Source: Acidimicrobiales bacterium
GTDB lineage: Bacteria > Actinomycetota > Acidimicrobiia > Acidimicrobiales > JACCXE01
Assembly (NCBI GenBank): GCA_035546775.1
Contig: DASZWD010000050.1
Coordinates: 1-47,282 of the forward strand
Direction: 5' to 3'
Length of the DNA stretch: 47,282 bases
Below are positions 32,609 to 40,817 of this stretch, piece after piece (position 1 is the first letter of the stretch; every line of letters starts with the position of its first letter). The position numbers and the translations under genes are program-made. Below the pieces are notes generated by a model, which saw nothing but the letters and a program-made list of their open reading frames with translations, was not told the origin of the DNA and did not search any database.

Positions 32609-33763
32609 ATGACCGTTGCGCGTCTCAGCGAGGACCAAGCCCGTGCGCTGGGCCACACGACGCGCCGCGAAATCGTGCGCATCGTCGACGCCGCTTCCGG
32701 CGACGTGACTGTGGCCGAACTCGCCGGCGCATTACGGCTCACGCAGAACGCGGTGCGCAAGCACCTCGCCCTCCTCGTCCGCGCCGGACTCGTCACCGAG
32801 GCACAGGAGGAACGCCACGCGCGCGGGCGCCCGCGCCTCGTGTACCGGCCGGCCGCCGGAGCGAACGAAGACCCCTACCGGCGCACCGCGACCCTGCTCG
32901 CACGCGTCGTCAGCCGCGGGGAATCCCCCGAGGCCGTCGGCCGCGCCGCGGGCGCGGCAACGGCGTCGCCGACAACCGACACACCGGTGGACGCCCTGGC
33001 CGCGCAACTGCGACGCGGTGGCTTCGACCCCGTCGTCGTCCAACGCGAGGACGGCGGCGCCAACGTCGTGTTGCGAACATGCCCGCTGGCAGACGCCGCG
33101 GCCGAGGCAAGCGACGTCGTGTGCCGACTTCATCTCGGACTCATCGAGGGCATGGCGCAGGCGATTGGTGGCATCGACATCTCCGCCTTCGACGCCCGTG
33201 ACCCCTATCGGGCGGGCTGCCGCGTCGTTACGACGCAAACTGGCGCGCCGCCACCTCCCGCGCCCAATGCTGCGACCGTCGGCGAAACTCACCACATGGC
33301 CAAGCAGAGCGCGGCGCTGCTCGTTTACCGCCGGACGGGCGAGGAACTCGAGGTGCTGATCGTGCATCCGGGCGGCCCGTACTGGGCCAAGAAGGACGAC
33401 GGGGCGTGGTCGTTGCCGAAGGGCGAGTACGTCGACGGCGAGGACCCGCTCACAGTCGCGCGGCGCGAGTTCGCCGAAGAGCTCGGTCAACCACCTCCTG
33501 CCGGCGACGTCGTCGACCTCGGCGAGGTGCTCCAGGCGGGCGGCAAGCGGGTGCACGCGTTCGCGGTGGCGGGCGACGCGGAGGTCAGCGCCATCACCAG
33601 CAATGAGTTCGAGATGGAGTGGCCGCCGCGCTCGGGCCGCCGGCAGTCATTCCCCGAAGTCGACCGGGCGATGTGGGCCACGATCGAGGTCGCCCGAGTG
33701 AAACTCCTCGGCGGGCAGGTGCCGCTGCTCGACGCGCTGGTCAGCCGCGCCGGCTCGGGCTGA
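32609..33763 (+). CDS. HTH regulator with SufR-like cysteines fused to a Nudix hydrolase
   Basis: 384-aa open frame without an internal stop. Residues ~8-85 are a winged helix (T-T-R-R-E-I-V-R-I-V-D, L-T-Q-N-A-V-R-K-H-L-A-L-L-V-R-A-G-L-V). Residues ~125-207 resemble the C-terminal domain of SufR-type regulators, with Cys158, Cys172 and Cys204 that may hold an Fe-S cluster. A Pro-rich linker (~212-228) joins a Nudix domain from residue 230 (M-A-K-Q-S-A-A-L-L-V-Y-R) with the box G-x5-E-x7-R-E-F-A-E-E-L-G at ~275-297. It probably represses or activates nirK in response to redox or NO. Nudix translation from Met at 33296 alone is possible but lacks a strong SD. Confidence 0.75.
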   Translation: MTVARLSEDQARALGHTTRREIVRIVDAASGDVTVAELAGALRLTQNAVRKHLALLVRAGLVTEAQEERHARGRPRLVYRPAAGANEDPYRRTATLLARVVSRGESPEAVGRAAGAATASPTTDTPVDALAAQLRRGGFDPVVVQREDGGANVVLRTCPLADAAAEASDVVCRLHLGLIEGMAQAIGGIDISAFDARDPYRAGCRVVTTQTGAPPPPAPNAATVGETHHMAKQSAALLVYRRTGEELEVLIVHPGGPYWAKKDDGAWSLPKGEYVDGEDPLTVARREFAEELGQPPPAGDVVDLGEVLQAGGKRVHAFAVAGDAEVSAITSNEFEMEWPPRSGRRQSFPEVDRAMWATIEVARVKLLGGQVPLLDALVSRAGSG

Positions 33764-35387
33764 CGACGCGCCCGGCGCGCACCGCGCGTTGTGCTTCGTC
33801 GATGCGCGTCGCCGTGCCGTTGACCAGCAGGTGGCGCATGCCGGTGGGGGCATCCGCGGTCAGGCGCGCCGTGTCGGCCGGGAAGTCGCGGACACGGCGC
33901 AGCGGACCCGGCCCAACCGTCGCCGGGTCGAACACGACGATGTCGGCGTAGGCACCGGGTTGCAGCACGCCGCGACCCGCGAAGCCGAACAGGTTCGCCG
34001 GTTCCTGCGTGAGCTTGTGCACCGCCTTCTCCAGCGACATCACTTGTCTGTCGCGGACCCAGGGGCCGAGCAGGTCGGTGGGCAGGGGCGCGTCGCACAG
34101 CTGGCCGACGTGGGCGCCGGCGTCGGAGAGCCCGAGGGCGCAGCCCGGCTCGTTGAGTAGGACGCTGATGCCCTCCTCGTCGTCGTTGGCGATGATCGTC
34201 TTGACCCGGAGCCCTTCGAGGTCGTCGACGGCGAGGTCGAGCAGGACGTCGAGCGGCTCGGCGCCGCGGGCGGCGGCGATGTCGGTGACGGTGCGCCCCA
34301 CGAGCTCGGGGTGTTTGGCCGACTCCATGATCTCGAAGGTCTGCCACCGCGGCGGCAGCGTCCACGCGGCGTTGACCTGGTCGCGCCACGCCGGGTTGGC
34401 GAAGGCGGCGCGGCGGTCGTCGAGCGACGCCCCCGACAGCTGGGCGAACACCGGGTTGGTGTTGAGGGTGAAGGGCTCGACCATCGTCATCGAGAACGAC
34501 AGCGGGCGGCAGCTCACCTGGGGCCACACGTCGGCGCCCTGCTCGCGGTTCCGCCGATGGATGTCGACCGCCTTCATATGGCCGCCGCCCGGGAACGTGA
34601 GCAGCGCGGTGTACGTGATGGGCGCGCCGATCTGCGGCTGCACCTTGTAGCAGTCGGTGAAGCCGAAGCCTTCGCCGCCGTTGACAGCCACGACGCCGCG
34701 GCCGCTGCGACCGACGGCGCCGAACAACGCCTCGAGCTCCTCGCGCTCGGCGACGCGGCTCGGGATCGGTCGGCCGTCGGCGCCGAGGTGGGTGATGGCG
34801 CGGCTGGTGGCGAAGCCCGCCGCGCCAGCGTCCATCGCCTCTTCGACGAGGCCGACCATCTCGGCGATCTCGTCGGGCTTGGCGGCGCGATCCGACGCGT
34901 CCTCGCGCATCACGTAGAGCCGCACCGGCGTGTGGCCGATGTAAGCGGCGAAGTTGAGGGCACTGCCGCGGCGGCGCACACAGTCGAGATACTGCGGGAA
35001 CGTCTCGAACTCGTCCCACGGGATGCCCTCCGCTAGGCACTCCGGGTCCATGTCCTCGACCTTCTCCATCGTGCGCCCGACGAGGTCGCGGTCGACGGGT
35101 CGCGTCGGCGAGAGGCTGAAGCCGCAGTTGCCGGCGACGACGGTGGTGACGCCGTGGAAGCTCGACGGCGTGAGCGCCGGGTCCCAGAACACCTGCGCGT
35201 CGTAGTGCGTGTGGATGTCGACGAATCCGGGCGCGACGACGCAGCCCAACGCGTCGAGCGTGTCGTCGCCCGACAGGTTCGGTCCGATCTCGACGATGCG
35301 GTCAGCCTCGACGGCAACGTCGGCGGCGTAGCCCGGCGCGCCCGTCCCGTCGACCACCGTTCCCCCACGAATCACCAGTCGGTCCAT
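33741..35387 (-). CDS. N-acyl-D-amino-acid deacylase-type amidohydrolase
   Basis: 548-aa zinc amidohydrolase of the D-aminoacylase branch. Seen: G-G-T-V-V-D-G-T-G-A-P N-terminus, metal-binding D-I-H-T-H-Y-D near residue 58, A-G-N-C-G-F-S with the bridging Cys used by this family, A-A-Y-I-G-H-T, a later S-D-A-G-A-H metal Asp motif (~residue 428) and P-A-N-L-F-G near the C-terminus. It should hydrolyse N-acyl-D-amino acids or related amides; substrate uncertain. The 3' end overlaps the convergent Nudix gene by 23 bp. ATG 35387 lies downstream of a strong stem-loop. Confidence 0.88.
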   Translation of the reverse strand: MDRLVIRGGTVVDGTGAPGYAADVAVEADRIVEIGPNLSGDDTLDALGCVVAPGFVDIHTHYDAQVFWDPALTPSSFHGVTTVVAGNCGFSLSPTRPVDRDLVGRTMEKVEDMDPECLAEGIPWDEFETFPQYLDCVRRRGSALNFAAYIGHTPVRLYVMREDASDRAAKPDEIAEMVGLVEEAMDAGAAGFATSRAITHLGADGRPIPSRVAEREELEALFGAVGRSGRGVVAVNGGEGFGFTDCYKVQPQIGAPITYTALLTFPGGGHMKAVDIHRRNREQGADVWPQVSCRPLSFSMTMVEPFTLNTNPVFAQLSGASLDDRRAAFANPAWRDQVNAAWTLPPRWQTFEIMESAKHPELVGRTVTDIAAARGAEPLDVLLDLAVDDLEGLRVKTIIANDDEEGISVLLNEPGCALGLSDAGAHVGQLCDAPLPTDLLGPWVRDRQVMSLEKAVHKLTQEPANLFGFAGRGVLQPGAYADIVVFDPATVGPGPLRRVRDFPADTARLTADAPTGMRHLLVNGTATRIDEAQRAVRAGRVVSPSRRG

Positions 35388-35413
35388 GCGACCGTTCTAC
35401 TCCCAACCCCGTT

Positions 35414-35456
35414 CTGGGCGCGCCCGCTCGTGCGCAGCACGAGCTGGCACGCCCAG
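35414..35456 (-). terminator. Strong stem-loop after the RTX protein gene
   Basis: CTGGGCG (35414-35420) pairs with CGCCCAG (35450-35456), and GCTCGTGC (35426-35433) pairs with GCACGAGC (35437-35444) around a 3-nt loop; the intermediate 5-nt segments pair partly. It lies 26 nt after the RTX stop on the minus strand and before the amidohydrolase start. Confidence 0.65.
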
Positions 35457-35482
35457 TTCGGAGGAGGATCGGAAGAGGATGG

Positions 35483-37345
35483 TCAGGCCGCCTGGTCGCA
35501 GTAGGTGACCTGGGCGCCGTCGGCGCCGGGGTCGCAGCGGTCGATGCCGTCGCCGCCGTCGAGGGTGTCGTAGCCCGCACCGCCGATGAGCGTGTCGTTG
35601 CCCGCGCCGCCGTGCAGCGTGTCGTTGCCGGCGCCGCCGTCGAGCCGGTTCGCCGCCGGGCTGCCCGTGAGGGTGTCGCCGCCCGACCCGCCGGTCACGT
35701 TCTCGACGTCGGCCTTCACGTTGTCGTGCTCGTTGGCCTCGCCGTCGTTCGCCACGCCGTCGAGCGTGACGGAGACGGGCGCGGCCCGGCCCGCGTAGCT
35801 GATCGAGTCGACGGCGGTGCCACCGGCGATGGTGTCGGCGCCGTCGGCCGCGTGCACGACGAAGGTGTCGGCGCCGGCGTCGCCCGAGAGGACGTCGTTG
35901 CCGGCGCCCCCGTCGATGACGTCATCGCCGGAACCACCGCTGATGACGTTGTCGCCCGCGCCCCCGGTCAGCGTGTCGTTGCCGAGGCCACCGGTGAGCA
36001 TCTCGACGTCAGTGCCGACGTTGTCGCGCTCACCCGTGGCTCCGTCGTCCGCGGTGCCGTCAGGGTCCGCCGAGATGGGCGCGGTGCGCTCGGACCACGT
36101 GACGAGGTCGCGCCCGGCGCCACCCACGAACGAGTCGGCGCCGTCGAGGTCAGGGTTGGCGACGAAGGTGTCGTCCCCGCTGCCGCCGTCGAGCGCGTCG
36201 TCGCCGAAGCCGCCCACGAGGATGTTCTTGAGCGAGCTACCGACCAGGTGGTCGTTGCCCGCACCGCCGAGGATGGTCTCGACATCGGCGCGCACGTCGT
36301 CGTGTTCGTCGGCCGCGCCGTCGTCGGCCTGCACGTCGGCGTCGACCGAGATCGGCGCCGACCGTTCGGCATAGGACAACACGTCGGTAGCCGTGCCACC
36401 GGTGATCGTGTCGGCCCCGTCGGCCACGCGGTCGGAGAGGAACACGTCGGCCCCAGCGCCACCGTCGAGTACGTCGTCGCCCGTTCCCCCGATGATGATG
36501 TCGTCGCCGGCGCCGCCCGCGACCTTGTCGTTGCCGCCGAGGGCGCAGATGACGTCGGGGCCCTGCGTGCCGGTGATGGTGTCGGCACCGCTCGTCCCGT
36601 TGATCGTGCACTCAGGACGGATCGTCACCGCGTACGCACCCGTGTCGTCGTCGGCAGAGTCGTCGACGCGCAGCGTGTAGCTCGCCGTGCTGGGCAGCGT
36701 GCACGTGGCTTGCGCGGTGACGCCGGCGCGGGTGGCGCACACGACGTCGCCGTTGGGCGCGAACACGTCGAGGTCGGCCTCCATGACGGAGGTGCCGACG
36801 ACGGTTGCCCGCGCCACCATAAGGGCGTTGGCGGCACCGGAGAACGTGTACCAGTCGTTCTCGCCGGCGACGGCGATGAGACCCTGCCGCGGCCGCGCCA
36901 TGGCCAACGCCAACCCACCGACGGGTCGATTGACGCGCTGGGCCTCGAGGCGGTAGCCGCCGACGTCGTCGCTGCCCGAGTCGAACACCGACACGGTGTA
37001 ACGACCGGCAGAGGCCAAGCGGCAGACGGCTTCGGTGCTCGGCCCGGCGGTAGCCGAGCACACCGTCTTGCCCGCAGCGTCGCGTACGTCGAGGTCCATC
37101 TCGAGGCCCGACCCGGCGGCACCGGTGGCGTGCACGTAGGCGACGTCGCCCGCCGACGCTCTCAGGGCGAAGCCGTCGACCTCGCCCTTCGCGGCGAGTG
37201 AGCACGCCACGGTCGTGCCGAACGAGATGGTGCTGGGACACGCGGTGGCCGCCGCCACTTTGGGCGTGCCGTTGGGCAGGCACGCGACGAGAAGCGCCGT
37301 GATGGCGCCGGCCAGCGCCACGCGCCGGAACTGCTGCGAAGACAT
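35483..37345 (-). CDS. Secreted RTX-type calcium-binding repeat protein, possible lipoprotein
   Basis: 620-aa exported protein. The signal region ends with L-V-A-C (Cys22), a good lipobox, so it may be lipid-anchored. Residues ~35-250 hold two beta-sandwich domains resembling bacterial pre-peptidase C-terminal domains (A-G-R-Y-T-V-S-V-F-D-S-G-S-D-D, S-Y-T-L-R-V-D-D-S-A-D-D). From ~255 onward there are many RTX nonapeptides (G-G-A-G-D-D-I-I-I, G-G-A-G-N-D-T-L-H, G-G-S-G-D-D-V-I-D), separated by three similar blocks of the form A-P-I-S-V-D..A-D-D-G-A..E-H-D-D-V. These bind Ca2+ in beta-rolls. No type I secretion genes are nearby, as expected for a monoderm. Confidence 0.85.
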   Translation of the reverse strand: MSSQQFRRVALAGAITALLVACLPNGTPKVAAATACPSTISFGTTVACSLAAKGEVDGFALRASAGDVAYVHATGAAGSGLEMDLDVRDAAGKTVCSATAGPSTEAVCRLASAGRYTVSVFDSGSDDVGGYRLEAQRVNRPVGGLALAMARPRQGLIAVAGENDWYTFSGAANALMVARATVVGTSVMEADLDVFAPNGDVVCATRAGVTAQATCTLPSTASYTLRVDDSADDDTGAYAVTIRPECTINGTSGADTITGTQGPDVICALGGNDKVAGGAGDDIIIGGTGDDVLDGGAGADVFLSDRVADGADTITGGTATDVLSYAERSAPISVDADVQADDGAADEHDDVRADVETILGGAGNDHLVGSSLKNILVGGFGDDALDGGSGDDTFVANPDLDGADSFVGGAGRDLVTWSERTAPISADPDGTADDGATGERDNVGTDVEMLTGGLGNDTLTGGAGDNVISGGSGDDVIDGGAGNDVLSGDAGADTFVVHAADGADTIAGGTAVDSISYAGRAAPVSVTLDGVANDGEANEHDNVKADVENVTGGSGGDTLTGSPAANRLDGGAGNDTLHGGAGNDTLIGGAGYDTLDGGDGIDRCDPGADGAQVTYCDQAA

Positions 37346-37421
37346 GGAGAACTCCCGGTCAGAAAGGAATGACGGGGAGTGGCTCGGCTACCTCACCACG
37401 CGACGCACAGCCGCGCAAGGG

Positions 37422-38579
37422 TCAGTTTTCGTGCTGGGCGACCAGGGCGCGCCCGACCCCCTCGGCGACGAGGTCGACGTCGAAGACGGTGTGGGCACAG
37501 ATCATGTGGATGTCGCGGTGCAGCCGCTGCAGCTCGTTGTCGAGGTAGTGCGCCGACGCGCCGCTCGACTGCATGACGTCACGCACGATGTCGCGGCAGC
37601 GCCGCACGATGTGGGCGATGCCGAGACGCAACTCGAGCTGCGCCACCTGGTCGAGGTCGATGACACCGTCCGCGTGCGCCTGGATGCGGTCGCCGGCGGC
37701 GCGCAGCAGCGTCTCGGCGTGGTCGACTTCGACGCGCAGGTTGGCCAATCGCACCTGCGTGGGCACGCGCGCCGACTGGGTCTTGCGCGTCCCGAACATG
37801 ACGCGGTCGAACAGCCGCTGCTCGAACAGTTCGAGGGCGCGCTTGGCCGCACCCACCGCCGGCATGGCCGCGGTGATGGACAGAAACGGCGGGATCGGGA
37901 TCCGCAACAAATACGGATCGCCCGGCTTGGCCAGCACGTGGGGCGGCGGCATGAGCGACACGCGCCGCGCCGGCACCGTCACCGCGTTCGCCACGATGTC
38001 GCGGCTACCGGTGGCGGCCATGCCGTCGACGTGCCACGTGTCCTTCACCTCGACCTCGCCGACGGGCACGAGGAAGTTGCGCGCCATCTCCGTCGCGTCG
38101 CCTTCGATCTTGCCGCTGAGCAACGCCCAATCGGCGTGACAGATGCCGGTGCCGAAACTCCACTGACCCGTCAACGTGAACGTGCCGTCGTCGTTGGCCG
38201 TGGCGCGGCCCGACGGGTTCACGCTGCCGGGCGCGAGCACGTAGGGCCGGCGCCCGAAGATCTCGTCCTGGAGCTCCTCGGCGAACATGGTGATGAGCCA
38301 GTTGTGCTCCATGTAGAAGGTGGTGATCCACCCCATCGACGGGTCGGCGGTGGCGACGGCGATGCCGATGTCGAGGTACGTCGCCATGTCGATCTCGTAG
38401 CCGCCGTAGCGTTTCGGCACGAAGGAGCGGAACACGCCGGTCTCCTTCAGCGCCTCGATCACTTCGTCGAGCGGGCGGCGCTGCGCCTCCGCCTCGAATG
38501 ACTTCGAGGCGATCATCGGCAACAGCGCCGCTACTCGCTCGACGAGTCCGGCTACGGGCGGTCCCCCCGAATCGCTCAT
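37422..38579 (-). CDS. Acyl-CoA dehydrogenase-fold flavoprotein (possible HsaA-type hydroxylase)
   Basis: 385-aa flavoenzyme of the acyl-CoA dehydrogenase superfamily. Landmarks: F-R-S-F-V-P-K-R-Y-G-G-Y-E, D-P-S-M-G-W-I, G-Q-W-S-F-G-T-G-I-C-H-A-D-W-A-L-L (substrate/flavin region), G-M-A-A-T-G-S-R-D-I and a helical C-terminus. The W-x-F-x-S/T-G pattern and the absence of an obvious catalytic Glu in the dehydrogenase position fit the flavin-dependent monooxygenase subgroup (HsaA/hydroxylase-like), but a dehydrogenase cannot be excluded. Its ATG overlaps the stop of the VOC gene (TAATG). Last gene of the eight-gene catabolic operon. Confidence 0.8.
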   Translation of the reverse strand: MSDSGGPPVAGLVERVAALLPMIASKSFEAEAQRRPLDEVIEALKETGVFRSFVPKRYGGYEIDMATYLDIGIAVATADPSMGWITTFYMEHNWLITMFAEELQDEIFGRRPYVLAPGSVNPSGRATANDDGTFTLTGQWSFGTGICHADWALLSGKIEGDATEMARNFLVPVGEVEVKDTWHVDGMAATGSRDIVANAVTVPARRVSLMPPPHVLAKPGDPYLLRIPIPPFLSITAAMPAVGAAKRALELFEQRLFDRVMFGTRKTQSARVPTQVRLANLRVEVDHAETLLRAAGDRIQAHADGVIDLDQVAQLELRLGIAHIVRRCRDIVRDVMQSSGASAHYLDNELQRLHRDIHMICAHTVFDVDLVAEGVGRALVAQHEN

Positions 38580-38977
38580 TAGCCGGCTCGTTGTTGTTCG
38601 AGAAGCTCGACCACGTTTCCTTCGGGATCCTCGATCATGGCGATACGAATTCCCGGCATAAGTTGCGTAACGGGCAATGGGACAGGCGAACCGGCCTCGA
38701 CGGCGGGTGCGATGGCGAGATCGATGTCGTCGACGCCCATCGTCCAGTAGCGCAGACCCGTCCCGCCGGCCGAGCCGCCCGGCGGGTTGGCCGCACTCGG
38801 CGTCTCCTTGTGCTTCACCAGCTTCACCACGCACTCGCCCACGGCGAACTGCCACATGTGCGAGCCCGTCGGCAGGTCGAAGTCGAAGAGGAACTTGAGG
38901 CCGAGCACGTCGCGGTAGAACGGGACGCAGGCGTCCGGGTCCTTCACGACGATGCCGATGTCGATGTGATGCGCCAT
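38579..38977 (-). CDS. Short VOC/glyoxalase-fold protein
   Basis: 132-aa vicinal-oxygen-chelate protein with a single beta-alpha-beta-beta-beta pair: M-A-H-H-I-D-I-G-I-V-V-K-D-P-D, F-Y-R-D-V-L-G-L-K-F, and I-E-D-P-E-G-N-V-V-E-L-L-E. The N-terminal His and the late Glu are the expected metal ligands. It may act as a lyase, isomerase or dioxygenase on a pathway intermediate. Start ATG 38977 overlaps the stop of the upstream NTF2-like gene and its own stop overlaps the next start, so all three are coupled. Confidence 0.85.
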   Translation of the reverse strand: MAHHIDIGIVVKDPDACVPFYRDVLGLKFLFDFDLPTGSHMWQFAVGECVVKLVKHKETPSAANPPGGSAGGTGLRYWTMGVDDIDLAIAPAVEAGSPVPLPVTQLMPGIRIAMIEDPEGNVVELLEQQRAG

Positions 38978-39381
38978 TAGCTGCCTGCTTTCTTGTCTCG
39001 CGGCGGGAGGAACTTCCCGATCTGGCCGGTGTCGAAGTACTCGTAGATGCGGCTGAGTTTGCCGTCGCGCACGTAGCCGACGAAGCACACGTCCATCTGC
39101 CCGACGAAGCCGCTCTCGTAGGTGACATAGATCGTGTGCTGCTGCACGAAGCCACCTTCGAACACCCGCACGCGCCGGTTCTTGTAACGCGTCTTCGGAT
39201 TCGTCTGCATGCCGCGTTTGAGCATGGCCAGGTTCGACTCGCGCGTTTCGTACAGCTGATCGTGGCTGTGCCAGACCACGATCTCGGGCGCGTAGCAACT
39301 CTCGACCGTGTCGTAGTCGCGTCGCTCGAGCGCGTCGAAGAAGCGGTCGCACAACTCGAGCGTCTGCCAGTCCTTACGCAT
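38977..39381 (-). CDS. NTF2/SnoaL-like protein, third tandem paralogue
   Basis: 134-aa cone-shaped NTF2-fold protein: L-C-D-R-F-F-D-A-L-E-R-R-D-Y-D-T-V, Y-A-P-E-I-V-V-W-H-S, R-V-R-V-F-E-G-G-F-V-Q-Q-H and I-Y-E-Y-F-D-T-G-Q-I-G-K-F. Families with this fold include limonene epoxide hydrolases, steroid isomerases and SnoaL cyclases. It is clearly related to the two genes upstream. ATG 39381 overlaps the previous gene's stop by 8 nt. Catalytic role unknown; the conserved W-H and D-x-G near the end are candidates for the pocket. Confidence 0.8.
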   Translation of the reverse strand: MRKDWQTLELCDRFFDALERRDYDTVESCYAPEIVVWHSHDQLYETRESNLAMLKRGMQTNPKTRYKNRRVRVFEGGFVQQHTIYVTYESGFVGQMDVCFVGYVRDGKLSRIYEYFDTGQIGKFLPPRDKKAGS

Positions 39382-39790
39382 CGGCGGCAAGTCCCCTCTC
39401 GCGGCCCGTCTCTTGGCCCATCCAGGCGGCGAACTTCGTGGTGTCCATGTACTCGTCGATGCGCGTGATCTGGCCGTCGCGCACCCGCCCGACGATGCAG
39501 ATCGGCATCGATCCCTGGTGACCGGTGTGCATCGTGCCGTTGAGCGAGTGCTGGATGACGAAACCATCCTCGAAGCAGTTGATCTGACGGTCGTTGTAGG
39601 TGCGGCGGCGCTGGCCGGCATAACTGTCGGGATACGCGGCGAGGTTCTCGTCGCGCGTCGTCTCCTTGCCGAAGACGTTGTGCCACACGATGCAGTCGTC
39701 GCTCATGATGCGCCGCAGCGTTTCGACCCGCCCGTCCTGGTAGGCGTCGAAGAACTCGTTGCACAGGTCACGGATCTCGTACTCGTTCAT
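39374..39790 (-). CDS. NTF2/SnoaL-like protein, second tandem paralogue
   Basis: 138-aa NTF2-fold protein similar to its two neighbours: L-C-N-E-F-F-D-A-Y-Q-D-G-R-V-E-T-L, D-D-C-I-V-W-H-N, R-R-R-T-Y-N-D-R-Q-I-N-C-F-E-D-G-F-V and I-D-E-Y-M-D-T-T-K-F-A-A-W. ATG 39790 overlaps the stop of the first paralogue by 4 nt. A pocket enzyme (isomerase, dehydratase or epoxide hydrolase) or binding subunit is likely. Confidence 0.8.
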   Translation of the reverse strand: MNEYEIRDLCNEFFDAYQDGRVETLRRIMSDDCIVWHNVFGKETTRDENLAAYPDSYAGQRRRTYNDRQINCFEDGFVIQHSLNGTMHTGHQGSMPICIVGRVRDGQITRIDEYMDTTKFAAWMGQETGRERGLAADA

Positions 39791-40161
39791 GCGCGCGCCA
39801 GCCTTCCGGTGTCCATGTACTCGTACAGCTTGTTGATCTTGTCGTCGTGGACTTCGGCGACGAGGCACGACGACAGCGGGATCTGCGTCCCGTTCTTGGC
39901 CACGACGTGGCACGTGTACTGCACGACGAAGCCGTCGTCGAAGGTGTTGATCGTGCGGTCGTTGTAGAGGCGGCGTCGCAGGAGACCCTTGCCCTGCTCG
40001 AGGACGGCGAGGTTCTCCTCGCGCGTCATCGTGTCGCCCGTGGTGTTGACCCACATCGTCATGCCGGGCGCGTAGAACTCGGCGACGGCGGCCACATCAC
40101 CGCGTTCGAGGGCGTCGAAGAAGTCGTTGCACAGCTTGCGCAGGAACGAGTCACGCGTCAT
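39787..40161 (-). CDS. NTF2/SnoaL-like protein, first tandem paralogue
   Basis: 124-aa NTF2-fold protein: L-C-N-D-F-F-D-A-L-E-R-G-D-V-A-A-V, Y-A-P-G-M-T-M-W-V-N, R-R-L-Y-N-D-R-T-I-N-T-F-D-D-G-F-V-V-Q and L-Y-E-Y-M-D-T-G-R-L-A-R. It shares Y-N-D-R-x-I-N with the second paralogue, but the W-H of the other two is W-V here, so catalytic properties may differ. ATG 40161 overlaps the GntR-regulator stop by 4 nt. Confidence 0.8.
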   Translation of the reverse strand: MTRDSFLRKLCNDFFDALERGDVAAVAEFYAPGMTMWVNTTGDTMTREENLAVLEQGKGLLRRRLYNDRTINTFDDGFVVQYTCHVVAKNGTQIPLSSCLVAEVHDDKINKLYEYMDTGRLARA

Positions 40162-40817
40162 TCGAGCGCTTCACCTTCGCTCACCGCCAGCGCGTCCAGC
40201 ACCGCGTCGCGGCCCTGCGCGATGTGCTCGCCCATCAGCGCGGCGGCGCGGGTGGCGTCGCGGCGACACATCGCGTCGGCGATGAGGTGATGGAACGTGT
40301 CGGAGCGCTCGATCTCCGCCGCGCCGAAAGACTGGAAAGCGCGGAACACCAGCGGGATGTCGACGGTGCGCGCCAGCATCGACTCGAGGCGGCGGTGGCG
40401 CGCCGCGTCGATGATCGTGTCGTGAAACCGGCGGTTCGCCTCGTGCAACGCCCGCACGCCGGCGACGGAGTCGACGTCGACCGTGCGGCACACCTCGCCG
40501 AAGGCGTCGGCGGCGGCGACGAGGGCGCCCAACGCCTCCTCGGTGGCGCGTTCGGTGGCCACCTCGACGGCGTAGGACTCGAGCTTGATGCGCAGCCCGT
40601 AGAGGTCGGCGACTTCGGTGGCCGACAGGCGGCGCACCATGGCGCCGCGGTTGCGCTCGCTGACGACGAGCCCTTCGGCCTCGAGCAGGCGCAGCGCCTC
40701 GCGCACCGGCGTGCGCGACAGCCCGAGTTCCTCGGCGATGCGCTGCTCGACGAGTCGCTGCCCCGGCGGGTAGCGGTTCTCGACGATGGCGGCGCGCACC
40801 GCGTCGTAGGCCGTCAC
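40158..40817 (-). CDS. GntR-family (FCD) transcriptional regulator
   Basis: 219-aa ligand-responsive regulator, probably a repressor of the surrounding catabolic operon. The winged helix covers residues ~1-70 (Y-P-P-G-Q-R-L-V-E-Q-R-I-A-E-E-L-G-L-S-R-T-P-V-R-E-A-L). The all-helical FCD domain follows (L-Y-G-L-R-I-K-L-E-S-Y-A, N-R-R-F-H-D-T-I, F-H-H-L-I-A-D-A-M-C-R-R-D, M-G-E-H-I). The start is GTG 40817, overlapping the CoA-transferase stop by 4 nt; ATG-initiated longer frames run into that gene. A GTATAC site at 42667-42674 in the divergent promoter is a plausible operator. Confidence 0.9.
   Translation of the reverse strand: MTAYDAVRAAIVENRYPPGQRLVEQRIAEELGLSRTPVREALRLLEAEGLVVSERNRGAMVRRLSATEVADLYGLRIKLESYAVEVATERATEEALGALVAAADAFGEVCRTVDVDSVAGVRALHEANRRFHDTIIDAARHRRLESMLARTVDIPLVFRAFQSFGAAEIERSDTFHHLIADAMCRRDATRAAALMGEHIAQGRDAVLDALAVSEGEALE

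Noticed and set aside
37422-39764. 780-codon minus frame covering the acyl-CoA dehydrogenase-fold gene
   Set aside because: The N-terminal half is a shadow of the VOC and NTF2-like genes; homology begins only at ATG 38579.
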